A stretch of 14,754 nt of DNA from an uncultured Collinsella sp. GTDB lineage: Bacteria; Actinomycetota; Coriobacteriia; Coriobacteriales; Coriobacteriaceae. Shown one piece after another: positions 7,001 through 14,079 of this stretch (within the stretch, counting starts at the first letter, position 1; each line of letters opens with the position of its first letter). The stretch covers positions 1-14,754 of the forward strand of contig URMO01000050.1 of NCBI GenBank assembly GCA_900549085.1. Direction: 5' to 3'. The notes under the pieces are model-generated. The model did not search any database, had not been told where the DNA came from, and saw only the letters and a list, made by a program, of their open reading frames with translations. The translations under genes were made by a program, and so were the position numbers.

Positions 7001-8671
7001 CTACTCTTTATGGCTGCCACCTCCCCGCTTGACCAGGAGCGCGACCACGATGAGCGCGGCTCCGGCGACCGCTGCGGCGGCCGCGGCGTACATTGCCATA
7101 TCGCCAGTCGAGGGCATAAAGCCTCCGGTGGTAATGCTAGGGGGTGTGCCGGTGGGCGTGTTGATGAGCGACGCCTCCAGGCTGCCCGTCGACCCGTCCG
7201 CGCTGTCGGCGCGCAGGGGCGACTCGGCCGTGATGGTGAGTTTGGGCTTGGCGGCGGCCACCTGGTCGACGTCCAGGCCCTCGGCCTTGACCGTCACGGA
7301 GCGCGTGCCCTCAAAGGCGGTGTAGCCCTTGGGCGCCTTGAGCTCGCGGACCTCCAGCTTGCCCGAGTCCACGCCCGAGACGGTCACGCGGCCGTCCTCG
7401 CCCGTGGTGACGGTGGCCTTGCCCTCCGCATCCCACGTGCCGTCGGCCGCTAGCGTGCGACCGCGGTCGTCGGCGATGCTCAGGACCGCCCCGGCAAGCG
7501 GCTTGTCGCCGTCGCTGCCGCGCTTGGTGAGCGCGAGATCCCAGGTGTAGGCGCACGCATCGTCGCTCGGCGTGCGGGTGAAGCCGGCGTCGCCGGACTG
7601 GTCGGCGAGGGGAGAGCGCGGGTAGCGCAGGTAGACCTCGTTGGGGTTGCCCTTCGCGATGCCGTGGTTGCATGCGCTGTTGAGCGGCGCATTGTACACG
7701 GCGACCACGCGGGCGCCCGCGGTGAAGGCGTCGGCCCCGCCGAGCGCGGCGATGAGGTCGCCGGTGCGCACGGTGAAGGTCTTGCCGTCGGCCGCTACCT
7801 TGGTGGCGCACTGGGCCGTGATGTTGGTCCAGCCCTTCGCGGGCTCGGTGCCGGCGCGGCCGTCCTTGCCGGTCTGGACCGCGTCAAAACCGCCGTCCGC
7901 GCCCGCCGCCACGTACACGCGCATGCTCACGGCCACCTTGGAGGGGTCGAGCCCCGCGCTCATGGTGTCGACGAACCGCACCGTATAGGTGTCGTAGGCG
8001 GTAAGACCCGCCGGGACCGTGGCCGAGAGGCGCCAGTACAGGTCGTCGGCGACCGTGGCGTCGGCGGCCTTCTGCCATGCGGCGGTGCTGTCCTCCAGCA
8101 CATGCTTGGACACCTTGGGGGTCGCCGCCTTGGGCTTGACGGTGACGGCGCCGCCGCCGACCAGGGCCATGATCGGCGCGGTGCCGGCCTCGTTCTGGGC
8201 GATGGCGTCGTCGTCGGCGACGATGAGCCAGTAGCCGCAAGGCAGCTCGGCTGTCGTGCCCGCGTTAAGGGCCACGGGCTTGGCGCCAGAGCTCTGGAGG
8301 GAACGAGCGAGCTGTGCGCTCAGCGCGCTCGTAAGGTGGGAATCGGTGTTGAGCCACTCGGCAGCTTTCTGCGCGGTGGTCTGGGAATTGGGCATGCCGG
8401 CGCTGTGCAGCACGGGCAGCGCGACGTCGCGCACGGCGTCGCTTGCCCAGGCAAGGTCGGTGGCGATCTTGGCGTCGCCGTCGCCGTCGACGACGTTGGC
8501 GCTAAAGATCTGGTAGGCGTCGTAGCTGCTTGCCACGGTGCCGCCCACCGTGATGGAACCGATCGAGGTCGGCGCGGCCTGCGCGGATGCGGGGAACACA
8601 ACCGCGCAGGTGCCGATCAGGAGGGCAAGCAGCGCAAACAAGATCGGGAAGGAGCAAACTTTCTTATTCAC
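7001..8671 (-). CDS. MPSTG-anchored pilin paralogue, ancillary or second backbone subunit
   Basis: This is a secreted pilin of 556 residues. The start is the GTG at 8671: AGGGAGG (8680-8686) is 8 bases upstream and a signal peptide follows directly (cut near AQA). Earlier ATGs would lack both. It overlaps the adhesin stop by 8 bases. Its layout copies the LPLTG pilin: an N-terminal domain with YQIFSANV and GYWLIVADD, pilin-motif-like VTVKPKAATPK (~176-186), a D2-like domain ~188-373, a Cna-B domain ~375-463 with Lys in LALTKRG and Glu443 in VRELKAPKGY, then MPSTG (519-523), an Ala-rich membrane helix and KRGGGSHKE. The D2 end reads NEVYLRYPRSP instead of the usual YSNNP. The sorting motif starts with Met rather than Leu. 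GC content is clearly higher than in both flanking pilus genes. Four cysteines in the mature part could form disulfides. Confidence 0.85.
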   Translation of the reverse strand: MNKKVCSFPILFALLALLIGTCAVVFPASAQAAPTSIGSITVGGTVASSYDAYQIFSANVVDGDGDAKIATDLAWASDAVRDVALPVLHSAGMPNSQTTAQKAAEWLNTDSHLTSALSAQLARSLQSSGAKPVALNAGTTAELPCGYWLIVADDDAIAQNEAGTAPIMALVGGGAVTVKPKAATPKVSKHVLEDSTAAWQKAADATVADDLYWRLSATVPAGLTAYDTYTVRFVDTMSAGLDPSKVAVSMRVYVAAGADGGFDAVQTGKDGRAGTEPAKGWTNITAQCATKVAADGKTFTVRTGDLIAALGGADAFTAGARVVAVYNAPLNSACNHGIAKGNPNEVYLRYPRSPLADQSGDAGFTRTPSDDACAYTWDLALTKRGSDGDKPLAGAVLSIADDRGRTLAADGTWDAEGKATVTTGEDGRVTVSGVDSGKLEVRELKAPKGYTAFEGTRSVTVKAEGLDVDQVAAAKPKLTITAESPLRADSADGSTGSLEASLINTPTGTPPSITTGGFMPSTGDMAMYAAAAAAVAGAALIVVALLVKRGGGSHKE

Positions 8672-11600
8672 GACGCTCGCCTCCCTTCGCATTCGCCTTG
8701 CGACGAATGTGCATCCAGGCCGCAGCAGCGCAAAGCACCGCCGCGCCGGCAAGGTACGTCAGAGTGACGCCCGACATACCAGAAAGGGGCAAAGAGGTGG
8801 AGTAGGTGTTGGTGAAGGTGGGGGTGGACTCGGGCTTGGTACTGTCAAAGCCAATGGGCTTCTGGTCGTCGATAGGATCACCGCGAGCGTCCTTGATTTT
8901 GGTAAAGGTCACTATCTCGGGTTCGATTTTACCTTCCCCATTGTCCTTCATCGTGACATCAAATCGATAGACCGACTGATCGAACTTGTAATGCGGATAG
9001 GTCGTGCTTTCGTCCATCTCGCGCACGTAGTACGCGAAGGTCTTGGAAGGGCCACCCGTGGAGTCGCCCGAGTCGTCGGGATTATCCTTGATATCAGAGA
9101 GCGAGTACTCAAGCTCAACCGTTTTATTTGTGGTGCCCTTGAACGAAAGCGTCTGCGTCTTATCTTTACCAGAGGTCACGGCAGTACCGATGATGTTTTT
9201 AAATTCGCTGTCTTTCGCAAGTTGAAGCGTAAACTCCTTCATCTCGCCGCCCTCAACGACCTTAGTCGCTGCAGGCGTCCAGGAGCCCTTCGAGTCGTAC
9301 TTGTTGGTGAAAGTTGCACCACTGGTAAGCTTAACGATAACAGCGTTTTCGCCTTCAGTTGCTGCGATGGCTGCTGGTTCTGGCGGATTTGCGCCAGAAT
9401 CTTCATTTATTACCGTTACCGAAACGCTCTCGACTTTGTAATACTCGTATTTAATGTCAAGCACCCAGTGCAAATTGCCCTCATCCGGCACAACCTTAGG
9501 ATCAATTTTGTAGATTTTTTCGTCGCAAGTCACGCCCTTTTTCGCGTCCGGAACCTCTACCAAGTAGTAAACAAGAGCGTCATCGGCATAAACTTCACCC
9601 AGATCAAAGGTGAAATTTCCATCTATGTCGTTTCTCACCGTACCGACAACCGAGCAGCCATTGAGCTGAAGCTTATCTTTGGAGTCAAAGCTCGGAACTG
9701 TGTATAAAGGCTTGCCATTCTCGTCAACAATCGGCTTGCCATTCTCGTCAACAATCGGATTCTGCTTGAGCAGCTCGAACTCAAACTCGTCTTTCTCGAG
9801 CGCGCGGCCCGTCAGTTTCTTAATGCCGTTGAGCTTCATCTTGGGATACACACTCACCTGCGCGGTGGAGCCGGCGACAACGTCTCCGTTGGTCATGATT
9901 CCGCCACCGTGGACGTTGGAACTGTTGTGCGTGATGAAGAGCGTGGCTTTACTAACGGCAAGCCCTTGATCATCGGGGAAAGGATTTGCCTCGAGGCCAA
10001 TCATGTACTTAGCTTGGGCGCCCTCATACTTGCCGATAGACGTTGGTGTATTGTCGATCGTGCCCGACCAGTTAGCAGCTCCGCCACCAAGCATTTGTCC
10101 AGTTACGGCAGCGATATACGGCAGCGATTCAGCGTTAGCACTATCGCGAATAAGAAAAAGATCCTGGTGACCGGCTTTTTTAAAGTCTTCAGTTATTTCG
10201 CCGCCTTCGTGGTTAGGGCGCCAATCCTTGTCATCGGTCTTTTCGTGTGTGCCACCCGATCGGTTATAACCCCTACCGTCAGGTCTACCGTCAGAATTAC
10301 CGTAAATCGCGATGCCATTGGTATCGGTAATGGCAGTCTTACCAGTCGGGCAAGCGGCAAACCCGCCGCCAAAGCCATTGGCATGATTGTTGGTAATCAG
10401 CGCGTTATATATATAGAGGCTCGCCGATTTAATGCCTTGGTCACTACTACCCTGAACGAACACGCCGCCGCCACCCCAGTCGTTGGTGGTATTGGTCGTA
10501 TTGTTAGTGATGTAGGCTTTCGTGCCGCTCACATTAAATTCGCCAACTGTAGGCGCAGCGATACGGATGCCGCCACCCTCTGAGTTTTGCGCCACATTGC
10601 TGGCGATGATTCCACCAGAAAACGTAAACCCGGAAAGAGCTCGATTCCAAGCGCCAGCATAAATACCGCCGCCGGCCTCGGCAGAGTAGTTGCCCGTGAT
10701 GTAGCCGCCGCTAATAACCAAACTGCCTATTTTCTGTCCTTCAGACTGGCTAAAGGCAGCAATGCCGCCACCACCGTGGCAACCGTTACCGAGATGCTTC
10801 CACCCCGTCGAATCAGTGTTCTGGTAGAACTGATATTTGTTATTGGTGATGTAACCATTCGTAATGGTCACACTAGAGTTCTCAGCACAAATTCCCGCGC
10901 CATAACCGCGTTGATCCTGATTTGTACCGTTGCCGGAGATAATACCGCCAACCATGTTTACCGTAGAATTCATGGCATAAACGCCGCCGCCACTGGGGGC
11001 ATAGTTACCAGCGATTACGCCGTCAGAGATCTCCAGGGTTGAGTTGCCAATGACAGCAATTCCAGCACCAGCACCATCTCTGCCCACAGAAGCACCACAA
11101 ACGTATCCGCCACTCATCTTGACGATAGAGCGATTCTCGGCATGGATAAGGTGACCAACGTTGCGATTTTCCTCTTGAGTAAGCACGCCACTCTGAAGGT
11201 TAAACGTACAGCCCTCACCATTGAGATTGATGAGACTCACTCTGTTGCTGCTGTTGCGCGCCACGATGGCACCACCGATAGTCACTTCGTGTCTATAAAG
11301 AGCCTCAGTAGTGCTGGTACCGTCTTCATTAACAGACGATCCAGTTACGTAATAAATGAGCTTGTCCGGAATTTTAGAAGTCTCATCGTAAACCACAGAG
11401 GCAAGGTTGGCATTTTTGCTGAGTGTGCTGTCGGAGCATGCAAAGTCGCTGGCGATCGGATTGTCCACTGGAGCTTGCTGACTGTCCATGACGGTTAACG
11501 TTGCACCGCCGGTGATATTGAACAGGGATTGATTTTCACTTGTATGTATAATCTTGTGGCCGTTAAGGTCAATTACGGTTTCGCCATGGTTGAGCGTGAT

Positions 11601-12122
11601 AGTGCCCGCGTACTCAAGATTCTCAGTGAGACGGTAGCTACCAGGCGTTCCGTCTTCTCCGAATTGATTATGGATGTTGTTTTGATTTAGCTCGGTAAAG
11701 CCGTCCGCTGCGGTCGGCATGACATCATTCTCATCATTGGCGCCATCATCCGCAGGCTGCTCGGCACTTTTGGCGACCGCATCATCGGACGAAAGGCCTA
11801 CCGTGGCAGCGTCACCAGAGGTTTCGTCGCCCTCGGCGTCGTTGCTATTCTGGTTTTCAGCGTCTTTGCCCGTGGAATTGCCTGCACTGGTCTCCTCGCC
11901 CAAAACGTTCTCGTCTGCACCGGCGTCCTCGCCCAAAGCGCTCGCGTCTGCAACGGTCGCCTCGGTAGAACCTGTCTGACCATCGTTGGCAATGGCCTGC
12001 GAAATCGGAGGCATGACGAGCGACAGCACCAGGCTCAAAACGGAGGCTCCGCACAAAACGCCTGCCAGTACACGGCGCGTCGCTTTTTTACGCTGCTTAG
12101 ATTTATCTGAATTCGCTTTCAT
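8664..12122 (-). CDS. giant LPLSG-anchored beta-helix adhesin, probable pilus tip
   Basis: This is a secreted surface protein of 1152 residues. The start is ATG 12122 with GGGGAGGAG 6 bases upstream. A long basic signal peptide (cut near AIA, residue 45) is followed by an acidic low-complexity linker (~46-130) with LGED/LGEE repeats. Residues ~150-750 form a right-handed beta-helix, seen as repeated GGGIYA, SGGIIASN, NGYITNN and GGGVFVQ rungs, reminiscent of polymorphic-outer-membrane-protein repeats. Two FctA/Spy0128-like pilin domains follow (~757-940 and ~945-1107). The first begins at VSVYPKMKLNG with LTGRALEKDEFEFEL and ends FTNKY. The second has YYVREMDE and ends FTNTY, the expected isopeptide Lys/Glu/Asn pattern. 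LPLSG (1111-1115), a membrane helix and a basic tail end it. It is first in the operon. A ligand cannot be named; glycan or host-matrix binding is inference. Confidence 0.85.
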   Translation of the reverse strand: MKANSDKSKQRKKATRRVLAGVLCGASVLSLVLSLVMPPISQAIANDGQTGSTEATVADASALGEDAGADENVLGEETSAGNSTGKDAENQNSNDAEGDETSGDAATVGLSSDDAVAKSAEQPADDGANDENDVMPTAADGFTELNQNNIHNQFGEDGTPGSYRLTENLEYAGTITLNHGETVIDLNGHKIIHTSENQSLFNITGGATLTVMDSQQAPVDNPIASDFACSDSTLSKNANLASVVYDETSKIPDKLIYYVTGSSVNEDGTSTTEALYRHEVTIGGAIVARNSSNRVSLINLNGEGCTFNLQSGVLTQEENRNVGHLIHAENRSIVKMSGGYVCGASVGRDGAGAGIAVIGNSTLEISDGVIAGNYAPSGGGVYAMNSTVNMVGGIISGNGTNQDQRGYGAGICAENSSVTITNGYITNNKYQFYQNTDSTGWKHLGNGCHGGGGIAAFSQSEGQKIGSLVISGGYITGNYSAEAGGGIYAGAWNRALSGFTFSGGIIASNVAQNSEGGGIRIAAPTVGEFNVSGTKAYITNNTTNTTNDWGGGGVFVQGSSDQGIKSASLYIYNALITNNHANGFGGGFAACPTGKTAITDTNGIAIYGNSDGRPDGRGYNRSGGTHEKTDDKDWRPNHEGGEITEDFKKAGHQDLFLIRDSANAESLPYIAAVTGQMLGGGAANWSGTIDNTPTSIGKYEGAQAKYMIGLEANPFPDDQGLAVSKATLFITHNSSNVHGGGIMTNGDVVAGSTAQVSVYPKMKLNGIKKLTGRALEKDEFEFELLKQNPIVDENGKPIVDENGKPLYTVPSFDSKDKLQLNGCSVVGTVRNDIDGNFTFDLGEVYADDALVYYLVEVPDAKKGVTCDEKIYKIDPKVVPDEGNLHWVLDIKYEYYKVESVSVTVINEDSGANPPEPAAIAATEGENAVIVKLTSGATFTNKYDSKGSWTPAATKVVEGGEMKEFTLQLAKDSEFKNIIGTAVTSGKDKTQTLSFKGTTNKTVELEYSLSDIKDNPDDSGDSTGGPSKTFAYYVREMDESTTYPHYKFDQSVYRFDVTMKDNGEGKIEPEIVTFTKIKDARGDPIDDQKPIGFDSTKPESTPTFTNTYSTSLPLSGMSGVTLTYLAGAAVLCAAAAWMHIRRKANAKGGERRE
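8680..8686 (-). promoter_or_regulatory. ribosome site deciding a GTG start and coupling two pilus genes
   Basis: AGGGAGG on the minus strand lies inside the last codons of the adhesin gene, 8 bases before GTG 8671. The adhesin stop TAA (8664-8666) falls within the first three codons of the next gene. Ribosomes finishing the adhesin can therefore start the pilin directly, which should tie the amounts of the two proteins together. Confidence 0.75.
9711..9758. repeat. two perfect 24-base tandem copies inside the adhesin gene
   Basis: Two identical 24-base units (9711-9734 and 9735-9758) encode PIVDENGK twice in the first FctA-like domain, between its first and second conserved strands. The repeat keeps the frame, so copy-number change by slippage would lengthen or shorten a surface loop by eight residues. 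Confidence 0.9.
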
Positions 12123-12177
12123 CGATGTCTCCTCCCCAAGAGACCGCGATCTTGCTCTTTCACCATCAAACGTATCT

Positions 12178-12196
12178 GCGCAATCTGTAATTGCGC
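12178..12196. promoter_or_regulatory. hairpin in the adhesin 5' untranslated region
   Basis: GCGCAAT (12178-12184) and ATTGCGC (12190-12196) are exact reverse complements around a 5-base loop. They fall near the start of the predicted adhesin mRNA leader (~85 bases long). A 5'-end hairpin of this kind commonly stabilises mRNA; that role here is inference. Confidence 0.45.
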
Positions 12197-12212
12197 TCGC
12201 GTAGTAATCCGT

Positions 12213-12242
12213 ATTGTAGCGATTGTTTGAACATCTGAGCAA
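12213..12242 (-). promoter_or_regulatory. promoter of the pilus operon
   Basis: On the minus strand TTGCTC (12237-12242) and TACAAT (12213-12218) are spaced by 18 bases, a fair vegetative-type promoter about 90 bases before the adhesin start. The -35 box is part of a longer ATCTGAGCAA/TTGCTCAGAT inverted repeat, so a regulator bound there would compete with RNA polymerase. Confidence 0.5.
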
Positions 12243-12404
12243 GAAAACCGATGGTTTTGTAGCGAATTCTCAATTCTCTTGACATTTGCTCAGATTTACC
12301 TTCGTTTATTCGCTATCTATTTTTGGTTTCTGCTGGTAATTTAGTTGACTATCATTATTTAATGGCATTAGATTTATTTGCACAACATTTTGCTCAAGAG
12401 CAAA
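12233..12404. promoter_or_regulatory. repeated GAGCAA/TTGCTC elements, candidate operators
   Basis: ATCTGAGCAA (12233-12242) has its exact reverse complement TTGCTCAGAT at 12286-12295, and the 16-base palindrome TTTGCTCAAGAGCAAA sits at 12389-12404. A further TTGCTC occurs at 12152-12157 in the leader. Offsets between the three upstream sites are about 53 and 104 bases, near whole numbers of helical turns. This fits a dimeric regulator with looping, but no regulator gene is present in the window. Confidence 0.35.
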
Positions 12405-12408
12405 CATC

Positions 12409-12439
12409 CCGCTCACGGTCGAAAATCGACCGTGAGCGG
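12409..12439. repeat. perfect 14-base inverted repeat
   Basis: CCGCTCACGGTCGA (12409-12422) and TCGACCGTGAGCGG (12426-12439) are exact reverse complements with a loop of only three As. No T-run follows on either strand, so it is not a classical terminator. It could be an RNA hairpin, a protein site or a mobile palindrome of the kind scattered in bacterial intergenic DNA. Confidence 0.55.
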
Positions 12440-12584
12440 TAGGTCATTAGCCAGCAGGAATACCTTACCAAACTGATAAGAATATCTTTAACCCATCGGT
12501 GGTTAGAAGCGTGATGTTCAGACAATCATATTTGATTTTGTGCGCAGATTTTAGGCATCAATTCGCCCAAATCGCCTGAGGCCG

Positions 12585-12611
12585 CCACAAAGGCACCTGT
12601 CCCCTTTGTGG
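12585..12611. repeat. REP-like hairpin, copy 1
   Basis: CCACAAAGG and CCTTTGTGG form a perfect 9-base stem (11 with a wobble) around the 9-base loop CACCTGTCC. The same design occurs at 13544-13576 with a loop of equal length, so the pair brackets the HAD phosphatase gene. This copy lies 16 bases after that gene's stop and could also stop transcription or protect the 3' end. Confidence 0.6.
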
Positions 12612-12627
12612 TGATTCTGCCCTAGCG

Positions 12628-13449
12628 CTACAGCAGATGTTCCTCGATAAAGATCGCGATGCCGTCTTTGTCGTTGCTCGCGGTTACAAAGTCGGCGGCG
12701 GCACGGGTGGCGTCGCTGCCATTTGCCATGGCCACGCCCACGCCGGCGTCAGCCACCATGCAGGTGTCGTTGTCCGCATCGCCAAACACGCAGATGTTCT
12801 CGAGCTCCATGTCGTTGAGCTCCGCCACGCGTACAAGGCCGCGCGTCTTGGACACGCGCGGATCCATGAACTCGTAGAGCCGCTGCGTGGTTTGCAGAGC
12901 CGCCGCTTTAACGGTGCCATCGGCAAATGTCGACGCTCGCTCAATCACCCGCGGCATTACCTCGGGCGCCATGGCAAACATCACCTTGGGCTGCGGCTCG
13001 CGCAAAAACTCGGCAAAGTCGACCACCTTGTAGGGCACGCCGTCGACACGCGACAGGTGCTCGACGCATGCATTGCTCTCGGGCACATAGAGCACGCCGT
13101 CCCGAGGGCAAACGGGCGTTGCCGGCAGGCCTGCCATGTGCTTGCAGATGCGCGCGATGGTCTCGCCCGGCAGCGGATAGCTCAGCTCGTTGATGCCGTG
13201 CGCGCGGTCGATGACCTCGGCGCCACCGCAGCCCACGAGCACGTCCACCAGACCTTCGATGTCCCAGAGTTCGTACATGGCCTCGGTCGCGCGGGCGTCG
13301 CGCCCGGTGCACAGGCCAAAGAGCACGCCGCGCTCGCGCAGGGCGCGAATCGCCGCCACGGTGCGCGAGGACACCGTGTGCTGGCTCGTGAGCAGCGTGC
13401 CGTCAATATCGCAGAACACGGCTTTGATGTGACTGAAGGTGGTGTCCAT
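12628..13449 (-). CDS. Cof-type HAD-superfamily phosphatase
   Basis: This is a soluble haloacid-dehalogenase phosphatase of subfamily IIB (Cof type), 273 residues, a normal length. These enzymes usually hydrolyse sugar phosphates or phosphorylated cofactors; the substrate cannot be read from sequence. Motif I is DIDGT with catalytic Asp14 and Asp16; motif II has Thr48 in LCTGRDA; motif III is probably Lys201 in VSKTRGL; motif IV is GDADND (223-228), followed by the usual GVGVAMANGSDATRAAADFVT. The IIB cap lies between ~80 and ~190. I chose ATG 13449, directly before the conserved HIKAVFCDIDGTL and with AAAGG upstream; the open frame running to 13617 crosses a repeat and has no family match. 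It stands alone between two copies of one hairpin. Confidence 0.92.
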   Translation of the reverse strand: MDTTFSHIKAVFCDIDGTLLTSQHTVSSRTVAAIRALRERGVLFGLCTGRDARATEAMYELWDIEGLVDVLVGCGGAEVIDRAHGINELSYPLPGETIARICKHMAGLPATPVCPRDGVLYVPESNACVEHLSRVDGVPYKVVDFAEFLREPQPKVMFAMAPEVMPRVIERASTFADGTVKAAALQTTQRLYEFMDPRVSKTRGLVRVAELNDMELENICVFGDADNDTCMVADAGVGVAMANGSDATRAAADFVTASNDKDGIAIFIEEHLL

Positions 13450-13504
13450 GGGGGCCTTTCTGGGCAGAGCGGCGGTGTGGGGTGTATTCGCAAACGGCGT
13501 ACAT

Positions 13505-13535
13505 GGTATACCAAGGCGCGGGCGCGGCCTATCAA
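13505..13535 (-). promoter_or_regulatory. weak promoter candidate for the HAD gene
   Basis: On the minus strand TTGATA (13530-13535) and TATACC (13505-13510) are 19 bases apart, ending about 55 bases before the chosen start. The spacing is long and the -10 imperfect, but it is the best pair in the gap. Confidence 0.25.
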
Positions 13536-13543
13536 AGCAAAAA

Positions 13544-13576
13544 CCACCACAAAGGTGCCTGGCCCCTTTGTGGTGG
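13544..13576. repeat. REP-like hairpin, copy 2
   Basis: CCACCACAAAGG and CCTTTGTGGTGG form a perfect 12-base stem around the 9-base loop TGCCTGGCC. It shares the nine stem bases and most of the loop with copy 1 at 12585-12611, differing at only a few positions. It lies just upstream of the HAD promoter candidate. Confidence 0.65.
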
Positions 13577-13607
13577 CCGAACCCGAAGGGTGGCCTGGCC
13601 GGAGCGC

Positions 13608-13672
13608 AAACCATCACAGCATTCGACGTTTTTCGGCAAAATCGCGATTTTCGCTGAATGTTGTGATGGTTT
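13608..13672. repeat. long inverted repeat at the end of the MFS gene
   Basis: AAACCATCACAGCATTC (13608-13624) pairs with GAATGTTGTGATGGTTT (13656-13672) with a single G-T wobble over 17 bases. The 31-base middle itself contains AAAATCGCGATTTT, so a long cruciform or branched hairpin can form. Its outer base touches the MFS stop codon (13672-13674). Only three Ts follow on the minus strand, so it is at best a weak terminator for the MFS gene. Confidence 0.6.
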
Positions 13673-14079
13673 TACTGCCTTGCGGCACGATCGAAATGCC
13701 GGCGGCCAAACAGCAGCAACGCCGCGGGAACCGCCGTCACGACCATGCCCGCCCCGACGAGTGTCTGCTGCACACCAAACGTCGCCGCCAGCCAGGGGGC
13801 AATCGCCAGCGGGGCCACACCAGCGAACATGTTGCCAAAGCCCATGACCGAGTTGACGCGGCCGAGTTGCTCGAGCGGCGCCGTCGTTTGCACGATGGTG
13901 TTGTGGAGCGGATTAACGACGCCCCAGGCCACGCCCAAGGCAATCTGGCCAATGAGGGCCACGCCTATGTACGGCGTCCCCACGTAGAGCAGACTTCCCA
14001 GGCCCACACACATAAGCGCTACGAGCAGGGTTTTGAGGCTGACGAGGCGCGGCGACACGCCGCGCGTGAGCCCGGAGGC
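13672..14079 (-). CDS. C-terminal fragment of an MFS transporter
   Basis: This holds the last third of a major facilitator superfamily permease, probably a drug or solute exporter. About 128-135 residues remain, with four membrane helices (LKTLLVALMCVGLGSLLYV; YIGVALIGQIALGVAWGVV; the helix around MFAGVAPLAIAPWLA; TLVGAGMVVTAVPAALLLFG), matching helices 9-12 of a 12-helix protein. The loop before the third helix, TAPLEQLGRVNSV, is typical of exporters of this fold. The reading frame continues upstream of the GTG at 14058 with GLTRG, so that GTG is not a real start. The coding match then ends near 14075-14093, where unrelated DNA begins. The first ~260 residues are therefore missing. Substrate unknown. 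Confidence 0.75.
   Translation of the reverse strand, partial: ASGLTRGVSPRLVSLKTLLVALMCVGLGSLLYVGTPYIGVALIGQIALGVAWGVVNPLHNTIVQTTAPLEQLGRVNSVMGFGNMFAGVAPLAIAPWLAATFGVQQTLVGAGMVVTAVPAALLLFGRRHFDRAARQ

Larger units (their letters stand above)
12243..12627. other. AT-rich intergenic region upstream of the pilus operon
   Basis: There is no gene in this stretch between the adhesin promoter and the HAD phosphatase stop. It is markedly more AT-rich than the surrounding genes. It contains candidate operators (to 12404), a perfect 14-base inverted repeat (12409-12439) and a REP-like hairpin (12585-12611). A TTGACA at 12279-12284 on the plus strand has no good -10 partner. From about 12440 to 12580 I see nothing recognisable. 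Confidence 0.6.

Noticed and set aside
8672..8752. Upstream ATG starts for the MPSTG pilin
   Set aside because: They would place 20 or more residues before the signal peptide and lack a ribosome site; GTG 8671 has both a good site and a direct signal peptide.
7664..8767. 367-codon plus-strand open frame opposite the MPSTG pilin
   Set aside because: Shadow of the very GC-rich pilin gene; Gly/Arg/Val-rich translation without domains.
12123..12242. Upstream start for the adhesin (40 extra residues)
   Set aside because: The extension covers the predicted promoter and the strong ribosome site before ATG 12122, and would bury the signal peptide.
12233..12404. CRISPR-like array from the repeated GAGCAA elements
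   Set aside because: The repeats are 6-10 bases, in both orientations and irregular in spacing; no array structure or cas genes.
13450..13617. N-terminal extension of the HAD phosphatase
   Set aside because: It crosses the REP-like hairpin and the promoter candidate and has no counterpart in the family.
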